A stretch of DNA of 64,000 nt, taken from positions 1,054,001 to 1,118,000 of the forward strand of contig JASNZV010000001.1 in assembly GCA_048499455.1 (NCBI GenBank), written 5' to 3'. The notes beneath the pieces are model-generated. The model was not told the DNA's origin, searched no databases, and was given only the letters and a program-made list of their open reading frames with translations. Below, in pieces: positions 52,743 to 61,636 of this stretch. Each line of letters begins with the position of its first letter. Position 1 is the stretch's first letter. The stretch is from CFX5 sp023384495 (lineage in GTDB: Bacteria > Chloroflexota > Anaerolineae > Caldilineales > Caldilineaceae). The translations under genes and the position numbers were made by a program.

Positions 52743-52773
52743 GGTGACAGTCACTTCAAAAGTGACTGTCACC
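52743..52773. terminator. 14-bp perfect hairpin between two leftward genes
   Basis: GGTGACAGTCACTT (52743-52756) and AAGTGACTGTCACC (52760-52773) are perfect complements with a three-base loop. It lies about 30 bases after the aldo/keto reductase stop. No T-run follows, so it is a hairpin or extragenic palindrome rather than a textbook terminator; a similar word, ACAGTCACTTGTGAA, occurs near 4561. Confidence 0.6.
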
Positions 52774-52802
52774 TATACAGGGCGCAGCCGCGGCGCACCC
52801 GC

Positions 52803-53774
52803 CTACGCCCGCTCTTCGCTGCGATCCGTGGCGGGGGGTGGCTCGACCGAGAACGCCGAAATTTCGGCGCGCCACGCTGGCGTCATGGCCACCTCGGCGG
52901 CGGCCAGCGAGGGCGCCAATTGCTCCAGATTGCGCGCCCCGATGATGGGGGCTGTCACGCCGGGGTGGCTCATGGCCCACGCCACGGCCAGGGTGGCGGG
53001 GTTGTAGCCCTTTGCCTGCGCATGGGCGGCAAATTGTTCGGCAATGCGATAATACATCGGGTCACTGTAGCGCTTTTCGTACATCTTGTTTTGCACCAGC
53101 CGCGCCTCAGCCGGCTTGGCCCCTGTGGCGTATTTGCCCGTGAGCAGCCCCCCGGCCAGCGGGCTATAGGGGATCACGCCCACCTGTTCGGCCTGGGCCA
53201 GCGGCAGGATCTCGACTTCGGCCTGGCGTTTGGTCAGGTTGTACATGGGCTGGATGCACTGGAAGCGCGCCCAGTTGCGGGTGTCGGCCAGGGTCAGCGC
53301 CTTGCTGATCTGCCAGGCGGCCCAGTTGCTCACGCCGGGGTAGAGGATTTTGCCCTGGTCTACCAGGTCATCCAGCGCGCGCAATGTTTCGTCCATCGGC
53401 GTGTCGTAGTCGTAGTGGTGGACAAAGAGCAGGTCGACGCGGTCGGTTTGCAGCCGTTTGAGGCTCGCCTCGACCTGGCGCAGGATGTGGCGCCGCGAGA
53501 GGCCGCGGTCGTTGACGCCGCTACCCATGGGCGAGCAGACCTTGGTGGTGATCACCAGATCATCGCGCAGGCCGGCCATGCAGCGCCCCAAGATCTCTTC
53601 GGCGCGGCCGCGGCCATAGCTGTTGGCGCAATCAAAAAAGTTTACCCCGGCGTCGAGGCAGGCGCGAAACATGGCCGCCGACATGGCCTCATCGGCATCG
53701 CCGCCAAACGACATCGTTCCGAAGCAGAGTCGCGAGACTTTGACGCCAGTGCGGCCTAGAAGTTGGTATTGCAT
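52803..53774 (-). CDS. Aldo/keto reductase
   Basis: A 323-residue TIM-barrel NADPH-dependent oxidoreductase. FFDCANSYGRGRAEEILG has the catalytic aspartate and tyrosine, VITTKVCSP the lysine, LLFVHHYDYDTPMDET the histidine, completing the tetrad. GVIPYSPLAGGLLTGKY and APIIGARNLEQLAPSL form the NADPH-binding region. The start ATG 53774 has AAGGGA upstream. The broad substrate range of this family prevents a precise name. Its stop is separated from the D-threonine aldolase-like gene by a hairpin. Confidence 0.9.
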   Translation of the reverse strand: MQYQLLGRTGVKVSRLCFGTMSFGGDADEAMSAAMFRACLDAGVNFFDCANSYGRGRAEEILGRCMAGLRDDLVITTKVCSPMGSGVNDRGLSRRHILRQVEASLKRLQTDRVDLLFVHHYDYDTPMDETLRALDDLVDQGKILYPGVSNWAAWQISKALTLADTRNWARFQCIQPMYNLTKRQAEVEILPLAQAEQVGVIPYSPLAGGLLTGKYATGAKPAEARLVQNKMYEKRYSDPMYYRIAEQFAAHAQAKGYNPATLAVAWAMSHPGVTAPIIGARNLEQLAPSLAAAEVAMTPAWRAEISAFSVEPPPATDRSEERA

Positions 53775-53901
53775 GGCATTCCCTTTCGAGGTTGTCGCGA
53801 GCATTCTGAGAAAGGGCCAGAGATGCCGCGCGCGTTCCAAACGGTTCCGGCCCTTTCCCGGAACGTGGGTTGCAGCGCAACCGCAGCTTGATTTGGACCG
53901 G

Positions 53902-53930
53902 TTGACTTTGCGCCGGTAGTATATCATATT
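53902..53930 (+). promoter_or_regulatory. Possible promoter of the PPOX-fold gene
   Basis: TTGACT (53902-53907) is followed after 17 bases by CATATT (53925-53930), which matches the -10 consensus at four of six positions. The start codon is at 53997. Confidence 0.4.
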
Positions 53931-53996
53931 GGCGGGCAAGGTAGCGCACGGGAGCATGGCAGGGTATGCCGTCTCATTGTCAGAGGAGGGGTAACG

Positions 53997-54443
53997 ATGG
54001 CGCTCCGATCGGTGACAACGGAAGATGTACGGGCATTCTTGGGTCGCGCCTGGCCCTCCATGCTGGGCGTGGTGGGCACGCTGGACGAGGACGGCGGCCC
54101 GCATCTCGTGCCGGTCTGGTATCGCCACGACGGGGTGCGCATCCACATCTGGACATTGGCGACGCGGCGCTGGGTGAAGAACCTGGCCCGCGACCCGCGT
54201 GCAGCCTTTTCGGTGCAAGAGGAGGGACCACCCTACGCCGCGGTCAGCCTGCGCGGGCGGGCTGCCATCACCACGGGCGACGACGAGGCGATCACACAGG
54301 AGATCCGGCGCATCACCCGGCGCTATGTGGCGGAAACCGAGATCGAGGCGTACATCCGCCGTTGGGCGCGCCTGCGCACCATCGTCACCATCACGCCAGA
54401 ACGGGTCAGCGGCTGGGTGGACAGCGATCTTCTGGAGGAGTAG
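53997..54443 (+). CDS. PPOX-class flavin/F420-dependent protein
   Basis: A 148-residue split-barrel protein like pyridoxamine-phosphate-oxidase-type or F420-dependent enzymes. MLGVVGTLDEDGGPHLVPVW, RIHIWTLATRRWVKNLARDP, AAFSVQEEGPPYAAVSLRGR and TIVTITPERVSGW follow the family pattern. Such proteins bind FMN, FAD or F420 and act on small redox substrates; no ligand can be fixed here. GAGGAGGGG precedes the ATG, a strong ribosome site. Confidence 0.82.
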   Translation: MALRSVTTEDVRAFLGRAWPSMLGVVGTLDEDGGPHLVPVWYRHDGVRIHIWTLATRRWVKNLARDPRAAFSVQEEGPPYAAVSLRGRAAITTGDDEAITQEIRRITRRYVAETEIEAYIRRWARLRTIVTITPERVSGWVDSDLLEE

Positions 54444-54666
54444 GGGCGTGGCCCATCGTGTGTGGTGTACCTCAATGCAATCGCGGGATTGCTCATCGCC
54501 AGAACCAGGCTGCGTATTGGTAAGCCGATCACACTACCGCAAAGGGTATCAAAGAAAGCGCCAGGGTGTTACCCCAACGCCTCCACCAGTTCACCAGTGC
54601 CAAAGTTGAGGAGAAATGCGGCGTAGTTGATTGAGAAAAGCATTCATCGGCAAAGATCACCGTCTG

Positions 54667-55357
54667 TCATCGCTCTCCAAACAGATGTCTTCGATGCCAC
54701 GTAAGCATGGCTTTATCTGGCCGTAGCCTATCATCATCCGGTAAAAATATGTTTCGTCCAGTCAGCGTTGCAAGATGTCCGGGTAGATTTGGCGAAACAC
54801 TGAGTTGCGTTGCAGTCAAAAGCGCATATTGATCCGATACACCAAGCAGTGCAGCGTCGAAAGTCCAGTGACACAACCTACACAAAGCAAGTCCATTGCG
54901 CGGATCATCGTTGTGACTAATGCTCCATGGCTTAATATGACCGGCATCTACTACAGTGCGACCATCGGCAGTTTGCATGCGAATCCCACAGAACGCGCAC
55001 CGGTGATCATAGGCCGCAACGACAACGCGTCGAAAGCCCTGAGCGCGCACAGGCCCCGCCACATAAAGATCGGAGCCTGACATTTCTTTAGCTTTTTTCG
55101 TTGAGTGTGCTATTTCGAGCAATGCTTGGCTATATCGAAAAGCTTCAACGTTTGTCTCACCTTGTGCCAAGAGGATACTGTGCAGTTCTGGGGCAAAGTA
55201 GGTTTCGACGAGTATTGGTTCTGAACAACGTGCGTGCCGCAGGCTGCTGCATTTGTGCAAATAATTCCTCATCCAGCCTTGCTCCAAGTATTAATTCACG
55301 AATGTGTGCCGGCGATGTAATCGTGCTGATACTGGAAAGTTTGGCTTCTCTACCGGG
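54667..55357 (-). pseudogene. Frameshifted HNH endonuclease-like gene
   Basis: From 55357 leftward the frame reads GREAKLSSISTITSPAHIRE, LILGARLDEELFAQ, then TLFRT. At about 55213-55219 one extra base moves the reading to ILVETYFAPELHSILLAQGE, which continues to the HNH region DHRCAFCGIRMQTADGRTVV, DAGHIKPWSISHNDDPRNGL, ALCRLCHWTFDAALLG with CxxC pairs and the catalytic histidine. Both frames match the same HNH family, so the ancestral gene is split by one base; it also lacks its N-terminus, since a TAA precedes 55357. An intact open frame from 55287 includes about 23 unrelated residues. A sequencing error cannot be excluded. Confidence 0.7.
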
Positions 55358-55506
55358 TTATGCAACTAAGTGATTTTCTCGCTAAGTAGATAAGAATAAA
55401 GTAGGGCGTTCAATGCCAAAGCCACCGACGGGTGACAAGAAAGCCTGTTCTTGTGGAAGCTTCTTCCACTGATAAGGATGCTCTCATCTATCATCTGAAA
55501 CCGCAC
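55358..55506. other. Short intergenic region
   Basis: About 150 bases between the HNH remnant and the stop of the transporter-HEAT-cNMP gene. GGAAGCTTCTTCC is a small palindrome at 55456-55468. The lost N-terminal part of the HNH gene may once have occupied this space, but no related reading was found. Confidence 0.4.
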
Positions 55507-58500
55507 CTACGATTTGTGCCCACTTTGTTTGTTTTCTCTATCAGAGTAGCTCATCATTTTGGGCACCAGGACGCGAATCACGCTCACCGATAAGGTTGCG
55601 TTGCGCTGAAGCAGGTCCCAAAAGTCGGTTTGGTCGATGTGCAAGGCGGTGGTCTCGACGACCGCAGTACAATTGGCAGTGCGCAACTGGTTGGCGAGTA
55701 CACCGATCTCGCCGATCACATCCCCTGCTTTACACACATTGATAACCCCTAGATCGTTGGCGCTGACCTCAACTTCTCCCGCAACCAAGATGTACAGCCC
55801 GTCGGATAGATCGTTCTGGGAGATAAAACGCTCTCCAGGCCCAAAATGCAAAACGTTGCACAGGCGGGCAATCAATTCCAGCTCTTGAGCGGGGATTTCC
55901 TTGAATAACTCGACCCTGCGCAAGAGCAGGACTCGTTCCATGGTGGTGACCGGCATGTCCATGCCTCCATTTTGGCCCTCGGCTCGCAATCGCAAGCGGT
56001 AGTGGGCTTGCTTATCGAAATTGTGATTGTGATCCTGATGGTGCTGCGCACCCATTGCGTGATCGATGTACGTCTGCAAGGCAATTTGATACTCATCCGG
56101 CTTGAATTGCTGCTTCGAAGCCAGCAGGGCCGTCTCGCGCACCAGCGCATTGGGAGAACGCAGACCCTGGTGGATAAGGGGAGAGAGTTCAACCACCCGT
56201 CGCCGGGACAGGCTGAAGAGCGCACAGGCTGCCAACCAGGGATCGTTGCCGTCAACTGCCGCAACAAACTCCGATTGGGGTGTCGGCGGCTTCAAGTGAT
56301 ATACCCTATCCGCGATCTCCATTATTCGCTCAGGCGAACTTTCGAGCAATGGCAGGAACAGTTCCTTGTGTGGGCGGGATAACAACGTATCGAGCAGTTC
56401 GATCGCGTTGGCGCGCCGGCGCTGGTCACCTCCGAACAGGTTGGCGCGAACCTGGGCGATGTTGGCTTGCGGATAGAGGATGGCGATCAGGTAGAGCAAG
56501 CGATCCACGGCGTAGCGCCTCCTCCAGGAATAGGCATCGCCTAGCAGTTCGTCGGCGGCATTGGTTTGTGGGTGAGATGCGCGGACTGACCATTGGTATG
56601 CCAGTTGTGTTTCAATCTCGAAACGCCGATTGATGGCAGCCAGGTCAGTATCATTGAGAGGTTCACCAGCCTTACGCAGACGCCCGAGCGCAATATACAG
56701 CCGTGACCGGGTCAGGTCATCGGGCTCATCCAGGTGTTTCATCAGGAAACGCACGGATTGGGGGGCATGGATGCGGGCTGCTATCCCAGGAAGATAGCGG
56801 CGTATGGAATGGCCGGGGACCGATCTTGCGTAGCTGGTTTCCAGATCGGGGATGATCTGCGCTCCATACCGTACCAGCGTCTCTTCAGCGACTGAGCCCA
56901 GGGTGGGATCGTCCAATTGGGCAATGATAGCCGGCAGGTAGGCGGGCTCTGCGAGTTGCTCCGCAGAGCGGAGGGCCCGCCGCCGCACCTGTGAGTCCGG
57001 GTCTTCGAGGAGGGCGCCCAGGAAATCCACCGCATCCTCGGACGGCATCTCGCCCAGCGCATAAGCGGCGGCAATGCGCACGGCGGGCTGAGGGTGAGTG
57101 ACCATGGCGGCAAACACCGGGTGCGCGACCGGCCTGGCTTCCTCCCCGCCGTAGCGCAGCGCCCCGCTCACAGCGGCGGATTTGACCTTGGGTTCCGGGT
57201 TTTGCATGAAAGGCTTCATCTCATCCAGAGCCTGCGCACCGCGCAAAGCCCAATACGTGAATACGGCTGAAGCGCGCACCTCGCTCTCCGGGTCATCAAA
57301 GCGCTTCTTCACCAGGTCTGCCCTGAGCTCAGTCGCAGAGCCGGCGTGTTCGGGGGGTGGCGTGCGGCGCAGCATACGCAGCGCCTGGCGCCGCACGAGC
57401 GGGGACTCGTGGTCAATCAACGGCAGCAGGGCGGGCGTCCAATCCACATTGGCGATTTCGTCTGCCAGCGCCAGGGAATGCAATACCTGAGCCTCATCCG
57501 GTTCCTGCAAACTTTTCTTGATGATCGCCACAGTCGCCGCATTGCTCAGGTCAAGAGGTTCCCCTGCCGGGTCGAAGTAACGGCGCCGGATGCTGTCCTG
57601 GAGCGTATTCAGGTAGAGGGGCCGCAGGCGCAGCGTGGCGAACACCGTCAGCGCCCCGACCAGGATGGCCGCATACGACCAGGGCAGTACGCTGATTCCC
57701 GCCAGACGACTGACCAGAAAGAACAGCACGCCGGCCAGGCCGATGGTGAGCGGCTTGAAGATGCCATCAATCACCGTACGGGCGCGCGAGCGCAATGGGT
57801 GAGCGATGGGGACGTACAGCAGGTTGAAAGAGGTATCGTGGACGGTATAGCGAAAGACGGTATCGGGGGAACGGGCGAGGGTAACTGCCCACAGCGCGGC
57901 GCCGGAGGCCAGGACGAAAAACGAGCCGGTCAGGATGCTGAGCGGCATGATCAGCAGGGCGGTGACAATGCCAAAACGCCGCAAGAAGGGAGCGGTCAAG
58001 AACATTTGCTGAACCAGGCCGGCGATCCCGGTCCAAAAATAAAAGGAGCCGAGGAAGGCGGATACTCCCTGTGAGTCCGAGGCAAAACTGCTCTTCAAAG
58101 AGAGGTCAAACTGGTAATCGACGATGTTGACGACCAGTGTAATCAGGACGACGATGACCGCCATCATCCTCAGCAGCGGCGACCTGCGCAGAAAACCCAG
58201 TGAGCTTTCCATCTCCCCTTTCGGCGGCTTCGCAGCCGAGGTTGGCCGAGGGCTTTGCTCGTACAAGGATTGCTGCCGGCGTCCAAGGAGCCCCACCAGC
58301 AGGATATTCGCCGCCAGCATCATCGCGATGACATACAACAGGTTGGGGGCGCCCAGCCATGGCGCGAGTAGGGTGACCGAGAAGCCGGCCAGCATGCTGC
58401 CCAGGTTGCTGACTCCGGTCACGATCGGGAACAGACGCTTGGCCTGGCGGGTGTTGAAGCTCTCCGATGCGAGGGTCCAGAACTGGACGATGCTCAACGC

Positions 58501-58881
58501 CATCACGATTTCCAGAAATACATAGAAGCCGCCCAACAACCACAGGCTTTGGGCGGCTGGCGTTTCGAGGGCCAGGCGAAAGACAAACAGGCCACCGATC
58601 ATAGCAAGCGTGGAGCGCTGGATCAGATGGGATGTGCGCACACGTCCGGCGATCCGGGAATAGAGCAGCGAAGCCAGGACCACGCCAACCGTAAGCGCCA
58701 AAAAGCGAAACGGGATGTATTGCGACGGCAGTCCGCTGAGGAACAAGGCGCGGCTGACCGTGCGCCCGATGACCGCTGTGCTCCCGATAATCAGGAACAG
58801 GCTCAGGGAGAACAGGAGCAACGCGCCGCCCTCTCCGGGCTCGAGCTGGAGGCGGCGCCTGATCGAGAGACGATTATGCAT
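55507..58881 (-). CDS. Nucleotide-transporter-like membrane protein fused to HEAT repeats and a cNMP-binding domain
   Basis: An 1124-residue fusion. Residues about 1-430 have roughly twelve membrane helices of the Npt1/Npt2 (NTT/Tlc-like) ADP/ATP-carrier type. Residues about 430-960 consist of HEAT-type alpha-helical repeats (for example ESPLVRRQALRMLRRTPPPE, QPAVRIAAAYALGEMPSEDA, DSQVRRRALRSAEQLAEPAY). A histidine-rich link (QHHQDHNHNFDKQAH) precedes a CRP-type cNMP-binding domain (about 985-1090) with GPGERFISQNDLSDGLYILV, GDVIGEIGVLANQLRTANCT, keeping the RTA of the phosphate pocket. This arrangement suggests a transporter or receptor controlled by cyclic nucleotide. The start has AAAGAGAG upstream, partly inside a transposase remnant. 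Confidence 0.86.
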   Translation of the reverse strand: MHNRLSIRRRLQLEPGEGGALLLFSLSLFLIIGSTAVIGRTVSRALFLSGLPSQYIPFRFLALTVGVVLASLLYSRIAGRVRTSHLIQRSTLAMIGGLFVFRLALETPAAQSLWLLGGFYVFLEIVMALSIVQFWTLASESFNTRQAKRLFPIVTGVSNLGSMLAGFSVTLLAPWLGAPNLLYVIAMMLAANILLVGLLGRRQQSLYEQSPRPTSAAKPPKGEMESSLGFLRRSPLLRMMAVIVVLITLVVNIVDYQFDLSLKSSFASDSQGVSAFLGSFYFWTGIAGLVQQMFLTAPFLRRFGIVTALLIMPLSILTGSFFVLASGAALWAVTLARSPDTVFRYTVHDTSFNLLYVPIAHPLRSRARTVIDGIFKPLTIGLAGVLFFLVSRLAGISVLPWSYAAILVGALTVFATLRLRPLYLNTLQDSIRRRYFDPAGEPLDLSNAATVAIIKKSLQEPDEAQVLHSLALADEIANVDWTPALLPLIDHESPLVRRQALRMLRRTPPPEHAGSATELRADLVKKRFDDPESEVRASAVFTYWALRGAQALDEMKPFMQNPEPKVKSAAVSGALRYGGEEARPVAHPVFAAMVTHPQPAVRIAAAYALGEMPSEDAVDFLGALLEDPDSQVRRRALRSAEQLAEPAYLPAIIAQLDDPTLGSVAEETLVRYGAQIIPDLETSYARSVPGHSIRRYLPGIAARIHAPQSVRFLMKHLDEPDDLTRSRLYIALGRLRKAGEPLNDTDLAAINRRFEIETQLAYQWSVRASHPQTNAADELLGDAYSWRRRYAVDRLLYLIAILYPQANIAQVRANLFGGDQRRRANAIELLDTLLSRPHKELFLPLLESSPERIMEIADRVYHLKPPTPQSEFVAAVDGNDPWLAACALFSLSRRRVVELSPLIHQGLRSPNALVRETALLASKQQFKPDEYQIALQTYIDHAMGAQHHQDHNHNFDKQAHYRLRLRAEGQNGGMDMPVTTMERVLLLRRVELFKEIPAQELELIARLCNVLHFGPGERFISQNDLSDGLYILVAGEVEVSANDLGVINVCKAGDVIGEIGVLANQLRTANCTAVVETTALHIDQTDFWDLLQRNATLSVSVIRVLVPKMMSYSDRENKQSGHKS

Positions 58882-58896
58882 GGTCAGGACTCTCTT

Positions 58897-59160
58897 TCAT
58901 GCCTCCAAACCATTCTGGGTGGGTTGGCCTGTGTCCGATAGACTGATCTGGACATTGGCACTGGGCAGCAGCTTGGCGTGCTCCCAAGCATCATATTGCA
59001 CGCCCTGGTCAGAATGAAAGATGGTGGACCGGTTGTCCGGTCAGGCCATGCGAAAAGCGGATCGGGTTAATGCTTGATCAACCTGGCGACTCAAGGCCCA
59101 GCCACGCACCGACCGGGTGTAGGCATCGAGAATCACCGCCAGGTAGATGAAGCGCCACTG
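58897..59160 (-). pseudogene. Transposase (rve/DDE, IS3-like) remnant
   Basis: Reading leftward, WRFIYLAVILDAYTRSVRGW, ALSRQVDQALT, then after an in-frame TGA, HSDQGVQYDAWEHAKLLPSA, NVQISLSDTGQPTQNGLEA. These are the middle and end of an rve integrase core: the second catalytic aspartate is in HSDQG and the region before the final glutamate is PTQNG. The first catalytic region and the rest of the element are missing. It ends 16 bases before the start of the transporter-HEAT-cNMP gene and provides its ribosome site. Confidence 0.8.
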
Positions 59161-59230
59161 TAATAATATACCTCAAACGTGACGAGTTGCAACCTTCCCT
59201 CTGTTTGACGCATGGCATGGGCCGCCCGAC

Positions 59231-61636
59231 CTACCGGCACTGCCACGGCGTCAATGCGTCGGCGAAAGCGCGAACGCGAAATTCCGCTTCGCCGGCCTGA
59301 TAGTTGCCGGTCGAGCGGACGACACGCCCATTGACCCACTGTTCGACACGATACGGCTCGCCGGCGCTGCCAAAGCGGCCCGTATCCACCGGCAGGCCAT
59401 CAATTTTGAGGTGGCCGTCCCGATTGGTCGTGCCGATGCCACGGCCTGTCTCCACCCAGTTGCCGCGGGTGTCCAGCCGATAGAGTTTGATCCAGGCATA
59501 ATTGGCGGGCTGGGGCGGTACACAGGTGACAATGTTGCCCACCGGCGCCGGCTGTTGGTTGGCGATGCGCCGCCAGCCCAAACGAGCTACCGCCGGGCCG
59601 CTTTGGTCAAAGTATTCCATGCGCAGGCGATGCGTTCCCCCGCTTAGGTTGATGTCGACCGAATTGCGCGTACGCGGCCGCCTGAGCCACTGGTCGATCA
59701 CCAGGCGGTCGTTGATATAGAGGCGAACGCCATCGTCGGTTTCGGTGCTGAAACGATAGCGCCCGCCGCTAAAATTGAGCGCGATGCTCCACCGCGCGGA
59801 AAAGTTATCGGCCTCGACCACGCCCGGCGCCGGTGAGCCGGTTCCCCAATCGAAGTCGATGGCGCGATCCTCGCGGACGAGGGCAGGCGCGCCGCTCAAG
59901 TCGCGATTGTTGAAGTATTCGGCCCGCCAGCGCCGATTGCCCTCCGCCTGGTCATCGCGCCGTTGCCATGAAAGCTGCATGAGCGCGCCGCCTCCCCGTT
60001 CGTAATATTCCACCTTCACCGGTGTGGCCCCACCGGGCAGTTGAATATCGGCGACATAGGCGCGCGCCGGCTGGTCGCGCCACTCGTCGATCAAGAGCCG
60101 TCCATTGACCCACAGCCGTACGCCATCATCCACATAGGCGCGAAAGCGATAGACACCGGCGCCTAGCTCCAGCGTGCGCACCCAGCGCGCCGAAAAGTTG
60201 TCATTGCCGATAACACCTGGCGCAGGCGACCCGCGGCCCCAGTCAAAGTTGACCTCAGCCTCGTTGCGCACCACCGGCGGCGCGCCGGTGAGCGTTGCGT
60301 TGTTGAAGTATTCGGCCCGCCACACCCCCGTGGGGGGCGGCTCTTCGAGCGGCTCCCACCAAAGGCTGATACGCGCCGCGCCGCCCGCCTCAAAGTATTC
60401 GAGCTTGACCGAGGCAGCGCCACCACTGAGCGCGATCACCCCCTGATAGGTGGTGTCGGGCTGAATGCGCCACTGATCCACAAGGAGACGGTCATTCACC
60501 CAAAGACGTGCGCCATCATCCACCCGCACATTGAAGCGGTAGCGCCCAGCAGGCAGGTCGAGCGTGCGTGTCCAGCGCGCCGAGAAGTTGTCGGCGTCGA
60601 CCACCCCCGCCGCCGGTGAACCATTGCCCCAATCGAAGTCCACCTTTTCGTCTTCGCGCGTCAACGCCGGTGCGCCCGCCAGGTCGCGATTGTTGAAATA
60701 TTCGCCCTGCCAGCGCGCGGCGGGCGTGGGCCGGTCGCCGGCGCGCTGCCAGGTAAGCCGCGCCAGCGCGCCGCCCACGTGGTCGAAATACTCCAGGCGC
60801 ACAGGGATATTGCCGCCGGGCAGATAGATGTCGCTGGTGAAGGTCGTGGCGCCCTGTTCGCGCCACTGGTCGATGATAAGCGCGTTGTTAACCCACAATC
60901 TTGCGCCATCATCCACCGTGAGTTGGAAGCGATAGTTGCCAGTGGGCAAGTTGAGCGTGCGCGACCAGCGGGCCGAGAAGCCGTCGCTGTTGACCACACC
61001 CGGCGCGGGTGAACCCATCCCCCAATCGAAGCTGATCTCGGCGTCGTCGCGCACCAGCGCGGGCGCGCCGGTCAGGTCCCGGTTGTTGAAGTACTCGCCG
61101 CGCCAGTTGCGGATCACCTCATCACCGCTGATGCGCTCCCAACCCAGGCGCACCGAGGCAAGGCCGGTTGCCTCGTAGTATTCGACGCGCACCAGATGAT
61201 GGCTGGTGGCGAGCTGTACATTGCCCGAAAACGATTGGGCGGCGTGGTCGAACCAGCCATCGATGATCGGCTGGTCGTTGACAAAGACGCGCACGCCATC
61301 ATCCGACGTGGCGGTAAAGCGATAGAGCCCGGCCTCCAAATAGAGATACCGCGTCCACCGCGCCGAGAAATTGTCGGGCTGGATGGCCGGGTCAGGCGAG
61401 CCGGCGCCCCAATCAAAATCAAGCGTGAGGTCACTGCGCATGAGGGCCGGTTCCCCCGCCAGGGTACGATTGTTCCAATAGGCGCCCTGCCATGTTGGGT
61501 CAGAGATGGCTGGGCGCACAATGTCATCCTGCGCCCAAACCGGTGCTGTGGCCAGGGCCGCCAACAGCATCGCAAATACCATCGGCAGCACGGCTTTTTC
61601 TATACGCCGTGCAGACGAGAAAACGGACGTTTGCAT
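59231..61636 (-). CDS. Secreted protein with five tandem PA14 domains
   Basis: An 801-residue exported protein. A signal peptide (VLPMVFAMLLAALATAPVWA) is followed by five PA14 units of about 135-140 residues. Each contains a YFNNRDLxGAPALVRxD-type block, FDWGxGSPAPGV, NFSARWxRTLxL, YRF and DDGxRLWVNxxLxIDxW. PA14 folds bind glycans and occur in toxins, adhesins and glycosidases; no enzyme domain is attached. A C-terminal region of about 95 residues (NYAWIKLYRLDTRGNWVETG) is not recognised. The start at 61636 has GGAGG upstream; an in-frame codon at 61741 adds unrelated residues. Probably a surface lectin-like adhesin. Confidence 0.87.
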   Translation of the reverse strand: MQTSVFSSARRIEKAVLPMVFAMLLAALATAPVWAQDDIVRPAISDPTWQGAYWNNRTLAGEPALMRSDLTLDFDWGAGSPDPAIQPDNFSARWTRYLYLEAGLYRFTATSDDGVRVFVNDQPIIDGWFDHAAQSFSGNVQLATSHHLVRVEYYEATGLASVRLGWERISGDEVIRNWRGEYFNNRDLTGAPALVRDDAEISFDWGMGSPAPGVVNSDGFSARWSRTLNLPTGNYRFQLTVDDGARLWVNNALIIDQWREQGATTFTSDIYLPGGNIPVRLEYFDHVGGALARLTWQRAGDRPTPAARWQGEYFNNRDLAGAPALTREDEKVDFDWGNGSPAAGVVDADNFSARWTRTLDLPAGRYRFNVRVDDGARLWVNDRLLVDQWRIQPDTTYQGVIALSGGAASVKLEYFEAGGAARISLWWEPLEEPPPTGVWRAEYFNNATLTGAPPVVRNEAEVNFDWGRGSPAPGVIGNDNFSARWVRTLELGAGVYRFRAYVDDGVRLWVNGRLLIDEWRDQPARAYVADIQLPGGATPVKVEYYERGGGALMQLSWQRRDDQAEGNRRWRAEYFNNRDLSGAPALVREDRAIDFDWGTGSPAPGVVEADNFSARWSIALNFSGGRYRFSTETDDGVRLYINDRLVIDQWLRRPRTRNSVDINLSGGTHRLRMEYFDQSGPAVARLGWRRIANQQPAPVGNIVTCVPPQPANYAWIKLYRLDTRGNWVETGRGIGTTNRDGHLKIDGLPVDTGRFGSAGEPYRVEQWVNGRVVRSTGNYQAGEAEFRVRAFADALTPWQCR

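Noticed and set aside
51846..52772. A 308-codon minus-strand frame overlapping the D-threonine aldolase-like gene
   Set aside because: It is an alternative frame of the same strand with arginine and proline repeats; the accepted gene has the PLP and zinc motifs and a promoter.
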